Of a stretch of 64,000 bases of DNA, positions 37,055-46,075 are shown in pieces; the first letter of the stretch is position 1; every line of letters begins with the position of its first letter. Origin of the DNA: Prochlorococcus sp. AG-363-P08. GTDB taxonomy: Bacteria > Cyanobacteriota > Cyanobacteriia > PCC-6307 > Cyanobiaceae. The stretch lies in assembly GCA_003278195.1 (NCBI GenBank), contig QCGE01000003.1, forward strand, positions 1 to 64,000, in the 5' to 3' direction. Under the pieces are notes generated by a model, which saw only the letters and a list, made by a program, of their open reading frames with translations, ran no database searches and was not told the DNA's origin. A program made the translations under genes and the position numbers.

Positions 37055-37468
37055 TTAGCTCTTGATTTTTGTTGTTGGATCCTCATTAATTAAGCGAGTC
37101 AATAGCTCTACCCTTTTTTGATTGACACCAAAATCTGATAGCCCTATTCTGGATTGAGAAAGTATCTGGACGACACTCTTATCTTTTATATTTGTTATTT
37201 TTAAATCATCTGGGAAACGGAACAGACGACTTCTTACAAGGATATGAAGGTGGTTTTCAGAATCTTTTAGTATCTTTGACCTTGGTAATTCCTTAGCATA
37301 TTTTGCCAGGCTTTGATAAGTTAAACCTGAATCAGGACTCATTATCTCAGCTTGATTGCAATTAGAAAAATTTGGACATTTTAGAAGTTCAATTTCGTTC
37401 ATAGTTGAATCTAAAATCAAATGGTTTAATATCGATAATAGAAGAGGGATAAGAACAAATAATTTCAT
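37055..37468 (-). CDS. DUF1499 family protein
   Basis: The 137-residue protein has a hydrophobic signal-like N-terminus (KLFVLIPLLLSILNHLIL) and the DUF1499 marks LHILVRSRLFRFPDDL and SRIGLSDFGVNQKRVELL. Function is unknown; family members are often secreted or membrane-attached. Its ATG overlaps the stop of the DUF2237 gene by 4 bases, so translation is coupled and the two form an operon. Confidence 0.8.
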   Translation of the reverse strand: MKLFVLIPLLLSILNHLILDSTMNEIELLKCPNFSNCNQAEIMSPDSGLTYQSLAKYAKELPRSKILKDSENHLHILVRSRLFRFPDDLKITNIKDKSVVQILSQSRIGLSDFGVNQKRVELLTRLINEDPTTKIKS

Positions 37469-37860
37469 TTTTCCTGCTTAAATGCGTGCTCTAATAAAAC
37501 TTCAATTCCTATTATCTGGAGAGTGCTTATTTCAGTTGCGTCTAAACATACAAGAGGAGCCATTCCATCTTCATAGGCTTGCTTCCATCGAGGAGCACAT
37601 AGACACCAATGGTCTCCAGGCTGGAGTCCCACAAAACCAAACTCGGGAATGGGAGTAGAAAGATCATTCCCTTGAGCTTTGCTGTACCTCAAAAAAGCTT
37701 CTGTAACAACGCAGCAGACAGTGTGCTTGCCTAGGTCTGAATTATCAGTTGAACAAAAACCATCTCGATACCATCCTGTTTTTGGGTTGCAGCTACATAA
37801 ATTCAAGGGCTCCCCTAAAACGTTGAGTGGTTTTGGTCTGTTGGTTTTTATGTCTGTCAC
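37465..37860 (-). CDS. DUF2237 family protein
   Basis: The 131-residue cysteine-rich protein matches DUF2237 clearly: NVLGEPLNLCS, GWYRDGFCST, HTVCCVVTEAFLRYSKAQGNDLS and FVGLQPGDHWCLCAPRWKQAYEDG. Seven or more Cys residues suggest metal binding. Function is unknown. It is the first gene of a two-gene operon with the DUF1499 gene (4-base overlap). Confidence 0.88.
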   Translation of the reverse strand: MTDIKTNRPKPLNVLGEPLNLCSCNPKTGWYRDGFCSTDNSDLGKHTVCCVVTEAFLRYSKAQGNDLSTPIPEFGFVGLQPGDHWCLCAPRWKQAYEDGMAPLVCLDATEISTLQIIGIEVLLEHAFKQEK

Positions 37861-37991
37861 TTAGATTGTGTTGTAAAGAAATTATCTTGTAGACAGTTTA
37901 AAACTTTCTAAGATTTGATGAAAAAATTATAGTCATTTGATTAGTAGAGTAATTACTACTTGAATTTACTTGTAAAATAAAATAGATAATT

Positions 37992-38351
37992 TCACTCCTC
38001 AGAGGTTATTACAGTTTCTTTTTCTAGTAAGTATTTTATTTGTTCTCCAAGCTTATCAGGAACACTTATTTTGCAACCCTTATCTCGTAGATTGCAGCCA
38101 GGACGAGATTTCTCTGTCTTCCAACTACAAGGAACTTCTTCTGTCTCTGTTTCGATAATTTTCCAACCTTTGTCAACATAGTCTTGTATATTTCCCTCAT
38201 TACAATATATATAGACAGTTTCTTGTTGTGTGATTTTTGTCTCTAATTCGTTAGAAGGAAAAATATTTTCATACTTATCGAGTACTTTACAGCTACTCAT
38301 TAAAACCGTTAGTGCAAGGATTGGGTATAGATGGTTTGAAATCTTTTTCAT
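37992..38351 (-). CDS. small lipoprotein, unknown
   Basis: The 119-residue protein has a lipoprotein signal (LALTVLMSSC, lipobox Cys near residue 21). The mature part is charged and carries further Cys residues (YCNEG, VPCSWK, PGCNLRDKGCK) suited to disulfides. No family is recognised. It probably sits on a membrane facing the periplasm. Confidence 0.6.
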   Translation of the reverse strand: MKKISNHLYPILALTVLMSSCKVLDKYENIFPSNELETKITQQETVYIYCNEGNIQDYVDKGWKIIETETEEVPCSWKTEKSRPGCNLRDKGCKISVPDKLGEQIKYLLEKETVITSEE

Positions 38352-38493
38352 CTAATTTAGCAGGTTCTGGAGTTGAACAATTTTCTAATAATAACTGGTT
38401 GAGTAAATGTACTTTGTCTGATTACTCATCTAGGTGGAATTTGACAAAGCTAGCAATATTCAAAAGCTTGCTAGTTGATGCTATCTATAGCCC

Positions 38494-38943
38494 TTAATTG
38501 GCAGGCACTGTAACTGGAAGGTCTTCTGCTCCGGCATATACGACATATATCAACCCATCCTCTTTGCCAATGTTTTCACAGTAATGCGGGACATTTCCGT
38601 AGGTCGTTGGAAAACTCTGACCTGCTTTAGCTATTAATGTTTTATTTGCTGTGACTACGCATTCGAGCGTGCCTTTGACTACATAGGCTAAACCGGGTTG
38701 AGGATGGGTATGGACTGGAGTTCTAAAGCCTTTAGGGACTCTTATTCTTAACAAGGTCATTTTTGCTTGACCATCAGGGTAGGTATACAAAGCTCCATCC
38801 CAAGATCTTGTTGAACTAAGAAGAGTTTCGACTATTTTGGGTTTAGGATTTTTACCGCTATCAACTTGGCTGCAACTAGAACTCAGTAATAAGGTCAGCA
38901 GCAGAGTAGAAGCAGATAATCGAGAATGAAATCTGTCTTTCAT
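38494..38943 (-). CDS. cupin-fold lipoprotein
   Basis: This 149-residue protein has a lipoprotein signal (ASTLLLTLLLSSSC, Cys near residue 24) and one cupin barrel. The metal-site motif is HTHPQPGLAYVVKGTLECVV (His, His, and Glu), and a later His lies in GNVPHYCENIG. The N-terminal half reads like a ligand-binding anti-sigma or sensor-type cupin. The ligand is unknown. It is probably an extracytoplasmic, metal-binding protein. Confidence 0.8.
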   Translation of the reverse strand: MKDRFHSRLSASTLLLTLLLSSSCSQVDSGKNPKPKIVETLLSSTRSWDGALYTYPDGQAKMTLLRIRVPKGFRTPVHTHPQPGLAYVVKGTLECVVTANKTLIAKAGQSFPTTYGNVPHYCENIGKEDGLIYVVYAGAEDLPVTVPAN

Positions 38944-39171
38944 GGATATGAGATCCCTTTATTTACCTATTTAAATAGACAAATTCGAAAAAAGTGGATT
39001 TTTGGATTTATCAGGCCATCATTTTTGTAAATTCAAAGTCAGATTGGCTTTCACGTGGAGATTCTTGTGATCTTAGGCGCCATTTAGAACCCTGTCATCA
39101 AAAGCTTTCTCGAGGAGTCCAGAATTCGCTCAATCCTCAATATCCTGGTTTCTTTATTTTTCCTTAATGAA

Positions 39172-39393
39172 TTGCAACCTTGGGCTGGTCAAGATGCACT
39201 CAGTACGTTAGACCTGTATGTCGTTAATTCTTTGCATAAGAATCCCTGCACTGAGATGGACCAAGATAAGAAACTAAAGCTGGTAGAAGCACTGGCTTCT
39301 TCAAAAGCCAAAGGGAATGCCCCTCTTGCGGAGGCTGTTCGTGTTGCCCTAGAAGAAGGTCAAGCAAGTCAGAAAACACCAAAAGCTGCTTGA
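39172..39393 (+). CDS. small soluble protein, unknown
   Basis: The frame gives up to 73 residues from TTG 39172; an internal ATG at 39256 would give 45 residues beginning MDQDKKLKLVEALASSKAKG. The C-terminal half is helical and charged (LAEAVRVALEEGQ). No family is recognised. The start is undecided. Confidence 0.4.
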   Translation: MQPWAGQDALSTLDLYVVNSLHKNPCTEMDQDKKLKLVEALASSKAKGNAPLAEAVRVALEEGQASQKTPKAA

Positions 39394-39478
39394 AGCCCCT
39401 CACGATTTGTATATTCAATTGCTAAATCAATTTTTCTTAGGTTTACTTAGCTCATAAATAACAGCAAATTCCTGTTTC

Positions 39479-39949
39479 ATGGCATTTTTATTTCTTCTGT
39501 TGCTTCTTGTCATTGGTGCTGTGACAGTTGTATTGCTGACGAATAAAAGCCCAAAAGCGCAAGAGATAAAGCATCTTTTAACTCAAATATATGCAAACCT
39601 TAAAGACCTTTACACAAGCCTAAAGGATTTATTTTTAGTACTGAGGGATTTGGTAATAACCGAGACTGAAGAGGTTAAAACATCCTCTCTGGAGGAAAAA
39701 ACTAAATCTGATGATTCACCGGATGTCGTACCATCACCTGCAAAGGAGACTGAAGTTCAATCTCTACCTAAAGTTCAAGAAGAAACTGAGTCAGAACCTA
39801 AAACTGAAGTTTGTAATATGCCTATAGTTCAAGACACCTCATCCATTGGGACTGCTGACGATAACAATCAATCAAATAGCAATGAGACCAATTCTACAGA
39901 CATTTCAGAAGAGAGTGGTGACGACTCAGAGTTAAATAAATTACCTTAA
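39479..39949 (+). CDS. membrane-anchored acidic low-complexity protein
   Basis: The 156-residue protein has one N-terminal membrane helix (FLFLLLLLVIGAVTVVLL), an amphipathic helical region (residues about 28-60, LKDLYTSLKDLFLVLRDLV) and then a long Glu/Ser/Thr-rich disordered tail. No family is recognised. The tail would be cytoplasmic or luminal depending on topology. Confidence 0.6.
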   Translation: MAFLFLLLLLVIGAVTVVLLTNKSPKAQEIKHLLTQIYANLKDLYTSLKDLFLVLRDLVITETEEVKTSSLEEKTKSDDSPDVVPSPAKETEVQSLPKVQEETESEPKTEVCNMPIVQDTSSIGTADDNNQSNSNETNSTDISEESGDDSELNKLP

Positions 39950-40040
39950 ACCAATAAAGGAATATCAATCCCAACCTTCTATAAGCATTATTCATAATGC
40001 AATAAGTTTTTATTTCAATATTGATTACCTATCATAATTT

Positions 40041-40493
40041 ATGAACTCAACTCAACTTACTTATCAATCAATAATTGCCCCATACTCTATATCACTTGTA
40101 CTTTCAGCAGCTATACTTTTACTGACGATAGTACCTCTAGGATTTGCTAGATATTCAAGGGGGTTCAGTATTAAGGATATTAATGCTCCTAGGGAATTAT
40201 CGAATCAATTTACCAGTTGGGGGAAAAGAGCTGAAGCCGCTCACAAGAATAGCTTTGAAGCATTTGCTATTCATTCTCCTGCGATTTTGCTAGCTATAAT
40301 AACAACAAATCAGGGATACCAATTAGATGAATTAACACCTTTTGTATCCTTGGCTCATCCCTTATTTAGGGCTATATATATATATGCTTATTTATCTAAT
40401 TACTCTGTTGCTAGAGCTTTCTTTTGGGGTGGCGGTTTAACTTGTAGTTGTCTAATATATATTGAATCTTTAAAAGCATTATTATTTATTTAA
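40041..40493 (+). CDS. MAPEG family membrane protein
   Basis: The 150-residue protein has four hydrophobic helices and the MAPEG marks RAEAAHKNSFEAFAIHSPAILLA and HPLFRAIYIYAYLSN. MAPEG proteins include membrane-bound glutathione transferases; this branch is uncharacterised in cyanobacteria. It is a single gene in the accessory stretch. Confidence 0.78.
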   Translation: MNSTQLTYQSIIAPYSISLVLSAAILLLTIVPLGFARYSRGFSIKDINAPRELSNQFTSWGKRAEAAHKNSFEAFAIHSPAILLAIITTNQGYQLDELTPFVSLAHPLFRAIYIYAYLSNYSVARAFFWGGGLTCSCLIYIESLKALLFI

Positions 40494-40572
40494 ATATACT
40501 TCAACCTTAGCTATGAATGTAATAAATTATTTGAAAGGTCGATATTAGCAGGGTAATTCGATAGGCATTAGC

Positions 40573-40785
40573 CTATTTAACAGTACACCTTTGACCATAA
40601 ATAAGTTCCCAACAATAATCCTTTCCGAAGCCTAGGCCTTTTCTTGCCTGAGTACTAATACGACCTTTTTGGAGTACGGGCATACCTTTTGGACCATCGC
40701 TTGCTTTTACTGGTAGACCAAAGGCTGATAGGGAGAGAATCAACCCTGAAGCTGCAAGAAAAGTTGAATAAGCTGATGACTTCAC
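40573..40785 (-). CDS. small secreted peptide, unknown
   Basis: The 70-residue protein has a signal peptide (YSTFLAASGLILSLSAFGLPVKA, likely cut after Ala) and a short basic mature part ending DYCWELIYGQRCTVK with two Cys. No family is recognised. A 6-base stem hairpin (ATAGGC/GCCTAT, 40561-40576) overlaps its stop codon, without a clear U-tract. Confidence 0.6.
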   Translation of the reverse strand: MKSSAYSTFLAASGLILSLSAFGLPVKASDGPKGMPVLQKGRISTQARKGLGFGKDYCWELIYGQRCTVK

Positions 40786-41060
40786 TTTGAGAATAGAGTA
40801 AATTTCATCTAATCTATCTCTGTTCTTTCGACTGTCCAGCCCTTAGCTTCAACTATGCTGGAACCCTTATCTGTCCTATCACCAGCTGCGCTTTGATTAT
40901 GTTCTTAAACTAATTAGATTCAGGTGTTAAACTGTATATTCATGTTTTTATCCTATTAATGTGGAAGGTTTAGTAGGTAATAACATATTACATAAGCTGG
41001 ATTATTAACTATATTTATGAAATATGTTATGTTTCCATGTATTGAGGAAAGAGTCTGACC

Positions 41061-42425
41061 ATGAAGAAGTCATACAAGTTTCTTTGGTTAGTTTTTGGAT
41101 TTGTTCTTTTTATATTTTCCGGATTGAAGCACTTTCTCTTGGGAAGCTCAGCATGGGACCTTGGAATTTTTGAACAGTTTACCTGGCTGATATCTCAAGG
41201 AGATATAACAGAAATAAGCAGCTTACGAGGAATATCGCCTTTGCAGGATCACTTTTCTTTATTACTATTTCCAATAGCATTTCTTTATAAGTTTTTTAGA
41301 TCAACTTATACTCTACTTTTTTTACAATCTTTTGCTTTAGGAAGCATTCCTTTGATAATAGATAATTATCTTTCTCATTCTAATGTTAACAACAAATTAA
41401 AAAATGCAATTCTAATTTCATCTGCATTTACTCCAATAGTATTTTTAGCAAATATAGCTAATTTCCATCCAGAAGTTGTAGCCACTCCTTTTATGTTGTT
41501 AGCAGTTTTGGAGTCTACTAAGAGACGGTTCTTCAGATATATTGTTTATTTATTTATATCATTATCTGCTAAGAAATCACAAGCATTATTTGGTATAGGC
41601 ATATCATTTTATTTGTTAGCTAAAAGTAAATATCGCAGATCATTAGTTACGTTTTTAGTCTCACTCTGTTGGTGGCTAATTTCATCTCATTTCTCAAAAG
41701 TAGGCGGAGATTATATTCAGGGCAGGTTAGGGTATTTGGGAGACAATATTTATCAAATAATTTCTACACTTACTTTCTCACCATGGATGATATTTAAGGA
41801 AGCTCCGCCGGATACCATTTTTCTATATATTTTAGGCTTAGTACTACCATTCTTGGTATTAATCAGAAGAGTGGCTTTTTATTCTTTGCTAGGCACTCTT
41901 CCATTTGTTATTACTAATATCATCTCAAGTAATGGAACACAAAGAGAACTTTATTCTCAATACTCTATTTCTATTTTACCCTTTATAATCCTTGCATGCA
42001 TAGAATCTGTTGACAAAAATAGTTTTAAGACAAACACAATAAATAATATATTTTATGGAACTATATTTTTAACTATAATTGCATTTATAGGATATTCAAG
42101 AATAGGATATTACCAATATCGATATTTTCCAAGATTATCAGAGTCAATTGAATTTAATCAAATCAAAGCAATTGTACCCACAAAAGCATCAGTTTTAACA
42201 ACAGATCATCTTGCAGCTCATTTTGCCGCTCGTAAACTAGTACATAATATCGAAGATAATGACTATAGTTTTCTTGGTAATTACGGATATCTAGTTTTAC
42301 CAAAGTTAAGAACGGATGAAGATAGATTTGATCAAATTAAGGAATTAATTATTTCAAGCAAGAATGCCGGTTTTAATTGCGATGATAGTCATAGGTATTT
42401 TACAATTTGTCAAAACAATAGATGA
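41061..42425 (+). CDS. DUF2079 polytopic membrane protein
   Basis: The 454-residue protein has about nine to eleven membrane segments and the DUF2079 pattern: SSAWDLGIFEQFTWLIS and SPLQDHFSLLLFPIAFLYK early, then NFHPEVVATPFMLLAVLE. The first loops carry Asp and His residues in the way of GT-C sugar transferases, so it may act in lipid-linked glycan transfer; that is inference. An upstream gap of 275 bases holds its promoter. Confidence 0.8.
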   Translation: MKKSYKFLWLVFGFVLFIFSGLKHFLLGSSAWDLGIFEQFTWLISQGDITEISSLRGISPLQDHFSLLLFPIAFLYKFFRSTYTLLFLQSFALGSIPLIIDNYLSHSNVNNKLKNAILISSAFTPIVFLANIANFHPEVVATPFMLLAVLESTKRRFFRYIVYLFISLSAKKSQALFGIGISFYLLAKSKYRRSLVTFLVSLCWWLISSHFSKVGGDYIQGRLGYLGDNIYQIISTLTFSPWMIFKEAPPDTIFLYILGLVLPFLVLIRRVAFYSLLGTLPFVITNIISSNGTQRELYSQYSISILPFIILACIESVDKNSFKTNTINNIFYGTIFLTIIAFIGYSRIGYYQYRYFPRLSESIEFNQIKAIVPTKASVLTTDHLAAHFAARKLVHNIEDNDYSFLGNYGYLVLPKLRTDEDRFDQIKELIISSKNAGFNCDDSHRYFTICQNNR

Positions 42426-42463
42426 TTTATATCTTATACTTAAGAATATATACTTTTAGGAAG

Positions 42464-42685
42464 TTATTTTTTGGGTGATTTTGATTTTGATTTTGATTTT
42501 GATTTCGATTTTGGTTCAATGATTTCTAGTAATTCTTCCATCTTTACCATAGCTACCTTGACATCAGCGGGATCTGGCATTGTTTGATGCTCTGTTACTC
42601 CAGCATGCATTTCTCTAAGATCTTTGCGAAGTGTCGCGAGCTGGCTTTTAACTACTGCCTTTTTTTCACTAGCTGTTAATCCCAT
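42464..42685 (-). CDS. small helical protein with Lys-Ser repeat tail
   Basis: The 73-residue protein has two helices (VVKSQLATLRKDLREMHAG and VKVAMVKMEELLEIIE) linked by a Pro/Asp turn, then a (Lys-Ser) repeat tail. The tail comes from the GATTTT tandem repeat at its 3' end. It resembles the small protein at 35222-35425 in layout. No family is recognised. Confidence 0.55.
   Translation of the reverse strand: MGLTASEKKAVVKSQLATLRKDLREMHAGVTEHQTMPDPADVKVAMVKMEELLEIIEPKSKSKSKSKSKSPKK
42477..42512. repeat. hexanucleotide tandem repeat GATTTT
   Basis: Six 6-base units (four GATTTT, one GATTTC, one GATTTT) lie head to tail inside the 3' end of the small-protein gene, encoding alternating Lys-Ser on the minus strand. 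Unit-number changes would lengthen or shorten the tail in frame. Confidence 0.9.
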
Positions 42686-42818
42686 TTACTTAATTAGCTT
42701 AAAAGTATATGTTATCACCTTTGTGTTGTTATTTATTCTTTTGTTTAGAATTTTTATTATCTACATATTTATTATTTATAGCCCCCTACATTTTAATGAA
42801 AGACCTTGTTTTTTAGGT

Positions 42819-43799
42819 TTATCCACAGTTGGATGCTTTGAGGTCTATCAGCTCATTGCCACTTGAATCTATGTAAATAGCTTGTTTATTATCCAAACCG
42901 TAGTACTTGTAAGCAATATTAATTCCTTGGTTTATTGCTTTTATAAATGAGGTTATTTCGATATTTATATTGAAATTGCGATAATTACTTCTTATCTCCT
43001 CTTTTATTTTTGCTTCGAATTCTTGTTTGCTAATTACAAGATCTTTAGAATTTAGATTAGTTGTAAGTACCCTCATTGATTCCCTGAATGAAATCTCTAT
43101 AATAAAATCAATGGATTCCTTGTTTTTATCTATTTCCTGCTTACTGACAGGTGGCATTATTGGGATCGGGTAATCCAATTCGTCAGCATCCTTAATAAGA
43201 TCAGATTTTAATTCTGCTGATATTTTATTTAGATTACTATTGTCTTTAAAGTATGACTCTAATAATGTAATTAAATCAAGTCTTCTTTCATTTGGAGACC
43301 TAAGGAGTGTCCTAAAAGATGCTTTGATCATCGTGGCGTCTACATATGTATCTTTAATCAATATTACGAGGGCAGATATAACTTTATTTCTATTAATATC
43401 ATCTATCCTCAAAAAATACTCTTGAAATCTACTATTTTGTTCAAGACATCCTACAATTTTTTCTGTATCTATAATATTATCATTCCATCTTATTATTGAA
43501 CCTAAAAGTATAGTTAATTCAAACAGCATTTTGTCGTATAGATTTTTCGCTTCCTCTTCGATATTGATGTTATCTTCTATACTATTTTGTTCAGAAGGCA
43601 TTGTTTTTGCTTGTAATTCTTTTTCTGATTTATTAACTTGATTATTTGTTTTTGCTTCATTATTTCTTATTACATAACTAGGAGGAACTCCTCCAGATTC
43701 ACAATACCTGCATGTGCTACCATTTTGCCTGAAAAGATTTAGTGAGATCTGCTTCTGACAAATCTCACACTTTCTTCCCTGAGTAGGTTCTATATTCAT
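42819..43799 (-). CDS. zinc-ribbon protein, unknown
   Basis: The 326-residue protein begins with a two-pair cysteine knuckle, CEIC (about residues 11-14) and CRYC (about 33-36), suited to one zinc. A polar linker follows and then a helical domain from about residue 85 (LYDKMLFELTILLGSIIRW). The helices recall TerB-like folds, but this is a weak impression. It is large for this stretch of small genes, and codon use is A/T-rich like its neighbours. Confidence 0.55.
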   Translation of the reverse strand: MNIEPTQGRKCEICQKQISLNLFRQNGSTCRYCESGGVPPSYVIRNNEAKTNNQVNKSEKELQAKTMPSEQNSIEDNINIEEEAKNLYDKMLFELTILLGSIIRWNDNIIDTEKIVGCLEQNSRFQEYFLRIDDINRNKVISALVILIKDTYVDATMIKASFRTLLRSPNERRLDLITLLESYFKDNSNLNKISAELKSDLIKDADELDYPIPIMPPVSKQEIDKNKESIDFIIEISFRESMRVLTTNLNSKDLVISKQEFEAKIKEEIRSNYRNFNINIEITSFIKAINQGINIAYKYYGLDNKQAIYIDSSGNELIDLKASNCG

Positions 43800-44022
43800 G
43801 GAAACAAAAATTATGCCCTATTATTACCCATCTTGACGCTTTAATTACTAAGTTATAGATTTCCGTCATATTGGATTAATTAAACTTGTATTTTTTGATA
43901 CTAACTATATATTCACTTTACTTAACCTAAAGATCTAATTATGTGCTGGTTTAAATCTTTTATATGAATAGTCAAAATTTATAAATTAACCTTTTTTGAG
44001 TTCTCTAATAGGCCATAATAAG

Positions 44023-44322
44023 ATGAAACCTGTCTATAATTTCTCAATCACCATGCCCAAAAAACGAAGAAAACTCTCAAAAGATATGGAGAAGGAAATA
44101 AAACTCGCCATAAAAAAGGTTGAGTTTATATCGGCTATTATCAATGATATTGAGGACGAGGAAATACAGGGTGAATATAGGGGTGAGTTTGGCAATATCA
44201 AAAACGCACTGGTTATTTTATCTGTAGAATATGACACTAATGGATTTACGCCTGTTTCGGAAAAGGCACTCTTGAACTATAAGAACCTCGTCTCCCAGTT
44301 TGAATCAGAATATGAAATTTAA
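44023..44322 (+). CDS. small charged protein, unknown
   Basis: The product is 99 residues from ATG 44023 (or 89 from ATG 44053, MPKKRRKL). The start is very basic (KKRRKLSKDMEKEIKLAIKK), followed by an acidic helix (IINDIEDEEIQGEYRGE). No family is recognised. It could bind nucleic acid by charge only. It is convergent with the next gene. Confidence 0.5.
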   Translation: MKPVYNFSITMPKKRRKLSKDMEKEIKLAIKKVEFISAIINDIEDEEIQGEYRGEFGNIKNALVILSVEYDTNGFTPVSEKALLNYKNLVSQFESEYEI

Positions 44323-44328
44323 AAATAT

Positions 44329-44595
44329 TTATTTACGCATTAATGATATAAATAAAATAACTAATGTTGGAATTGACATATAAATTATAAATCTGAATAA
44401 ATTGCTTTTCAAATAAACTTTGCGCTTATTACTAATTAACCTGAGGTTTATATCGTTAAGACATCTTTGACAAAGCCCCTTTATTATCAAACTACTTATC
44501 TGTTTATCGCTATTACCAACTATTTCTTTTTTGCAGACTTTACATAGCATTCCAGTATTCATTATGTCCACTTTTCCTTCGAATTCCTTAGTCAT
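44329..44595 (-). CDS. zinc-ribbon membrane protein, unknown
   Basis: The roughly 88-residue protein (ATG 44595; ATG 44604 also in frame) has a CKVC and CQRC pair, a one-zinc ribbon like that in the 42819-43799 protein, and a single C-terminal membrane helix (FRFIIYMSIPTLVILFISL). Its start overlaps the stop of the upstream 49-residue gene by 8 bases, so they form a translationally coupled pair. Confidence 0.55.
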   Translation of the reverse strand: MTKEFEGKVDIMNTGMLCKVCKKEIVGNSDKQISSLIIKGLCQRCLNDINLRLISNKRKVYLKSNLFRFIIYMSIPTLVILFISLMRK

Positions 44596-44737
44596 CTTTA
44601 TCATTAAACTTGAATAGGCTTAACGAACTTACTGCAACAGTGACAAATATAAATACAGTTAGAGAAACTAGTATGAATACTGTAATCTCTGATATTTCTA
44701 ATTCACCAAAGGCAACAGAAAAAATTGAATTATACAT
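44588..44737 (-). CDS. 49-residue membrane peptide
   Basis: This short frame runs from ATG 44737 to TAA at 44590-44588. The product begins MYNSIFSVAFGELEISEI, has one membrane helix (ITVFILVSLTVFIFVTVAV) and an acidic tail ending NDKDD. No family is recognised. It overlaps the next gene's start by 8-17 bases, the main reason to believe it is expressed. No clear Shine-Dalgarno is seen. Confidence 0.5.
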   Translation of the reverse strand: MYNSIFSVAFGELEISEITVFILVSLTVFIFVTVAVSSLSLFKFNDKDD

Positions 44738-44806
44738 TTAGCTATGAAATCTTTAGCTATATTTTAGCACTATAATCAATCTCGAGATTATTTTTAATGA
44801 TTAATG

Positions 44807-45229
44807 TTATTTAGCTTCTAATTTTCGTAATCGAGTTATCACTGCTTGCCCTATTCCTTTTATTTTTAACAACTCCTCGTTTTTTGCCTTAAGAACATCG
44901 TTTTTACTTCTATAACCTGCCTTAACTAATAATCTAGCTGTCTTTGGTCCAACTCCTGGAAGTGTGGTGAGTAGATCTGATTCCTCTTTTTTATTGTCTG
45001 AACAATTAATATCTGTTCCGGCGGAGCCTCCTTTTGCTAATTCGAGATGGACTTCTTCGAGTTGGATTCGGTTGATTTCAACGACGTCCCGGAAATCCCT
45101 GCGGGTCAATGGTTGCGAACTTCTTCTAAAAAGACTTAGCAGCTTTACAACTGGTTTCAGGATGTACTTTGATTTTTTGGATTCTTGCATAGCCAATTTC
45201 ATGCTGCCAACTTTATTGATGACAACCAA
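44807..45229 (-). CDS. helix-hairpin-helix protein
   Basis: The 140-residue protein has a basic N-terminal half (KYILKPVVKLLSLFRRSSQPLTRRDF) and a C-terminal HhH domain, LTTLPGVGPKTARLLVKAGY and LLKIKGIGQAVITRLRKLE, as in DNA-binding or repair proteins with two hairpins. There is no nuclease or catalytic part. It is probably a DNA-binding adaptor; a specific role is unknown. Confidence 0.65.
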   Translation of the reverse strand: MVVINKVGSMKLAMQESKKSKYILKPVVKLLSLFRRSSQPLTRRDFRDVVEINRIQLEEVHLELAKGGSAGTDINCSDNKKEESDLLTTLPGVGPKTARLLVKAGYRSKNDVLKAKNEELLKIKGIGQAVITRLRKLEAK

Positions 45230-45288
45230 TTAATAAAATAATTTCTTTTATATTAACTCACTTTATTATTTTTTCTAGTTAAATGGGC

Positions 45289-45546
45289 TTAATCGTCTAG
45301 AAGCTCAAGTTCTATCATTGTTTGCCTCCTATCTCTCTTGAAATACTTCTCCCGTCTCTTGATCTTTTTTCTATAGGATTTAATGACTGGCAATTCTCTC
45401 GCTCCATATCCACCTTCCCATGGCAGTACTTCTATTGGAATTGGACGTTTAGGTGGATTTGGTATATGATTTCTTACCTGAATTTCAATTTCATTGATAC
45501 AACTTCTTTTTATCGAGTATGTGGTGAGTTGATAACAATCAGTCAT
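45289..45546 (-). CDS. basic protein, unknown
   Basis: The start ATG 45546 is fixed by a good Shine-Dalgarno GGAGGG about 7 bases upstream (frame open to 45609). The 85-residue product has a Pro-rich middle (RNHIPNPPKRPIPIEVLPW) and a very basic helix (KSYRKKIKRREKYFKRDRR). No family is recognised. Confidence 0.6.
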   Translation of the reverse strand: MTDCYQLTTYSIKRSCINEIEIQVRNHIPNPPKRPIPIEVLPWEGGYGARELPVIKSYRKKIKRREKYFKRDRRQTMIELELLDD

Positions 45547-45637
45547 TGAGACACCCTCCATTATTAAGGGTAGAACAAATGCAAGGTATGTATGTTGTAT
45601 CAAATTCAATTCGAACCTCTGTTGATCCTATTTTATA

Positions 45638-46054
45638 TCACTTATTGCCTGTAAATAATCTTTTCTTTACCTTTGGCATGACTCCATTCGCCATGATTAT
45701 GTTTACCGGTAGACCCAAGTAACTCAGCGCTTTAATGAGCCTGTTAGATTTTTTATAAATACGGCCTAAGACTTCTTTTGTAAACCCCATTTCTCCTAAT
45801 GTCAATTCAAGCATTATTAGTTCTCCTTGTAGGCCTTTTTTATATCCCAGAATATCCTTATATTTTTTTAATTCTATCATTTCGGTTAAACAAGTAGCAA
45901 ATCCTAAACCTATCAAGCCATATTTATTTGTTTCGTAACAATATATATATCCATACTTTCTAGCTGATTTCTTGCCAAATTTTAACTTTAATTCAGTTGT
46001 ACACCCTACTGTTACTAACATAAGAGCCTTTTCTATTGCCTGCATTCTATCCAT
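45638..46054 (-). CDS. unknown protein, divergent from 46168 gene
   Basis: The 138-residue protein is basic and helical with hydrophobic stretches (NKYGLIGLGFATCLTEMIELK, GELIMLELTLGEMGF, NRLIKALSYLGLPVNIIMA). No membrane segment is certain and no family is recognised. It shares its 113-base upstream region, which has three TGTAGCA motifs, with a divergent gene, so the two may be controlled together. Confidence 0.5.
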   Translation of the reverse strand: MDRMQAIEKALMLVTVGCTTELKLKFGKKSARKYGYIYCYETNKYGLIGLGFATCLTEMIELKKYKDILGYKKGLQGELIMLELTLGEMGFTKEVLGRIYKKSNRLIKALSYLGLPVNIIMANGVMPKVKKRLFTGNK

Positions 46055-46075
46055 AATTTGGTTCCAACTATCTAT

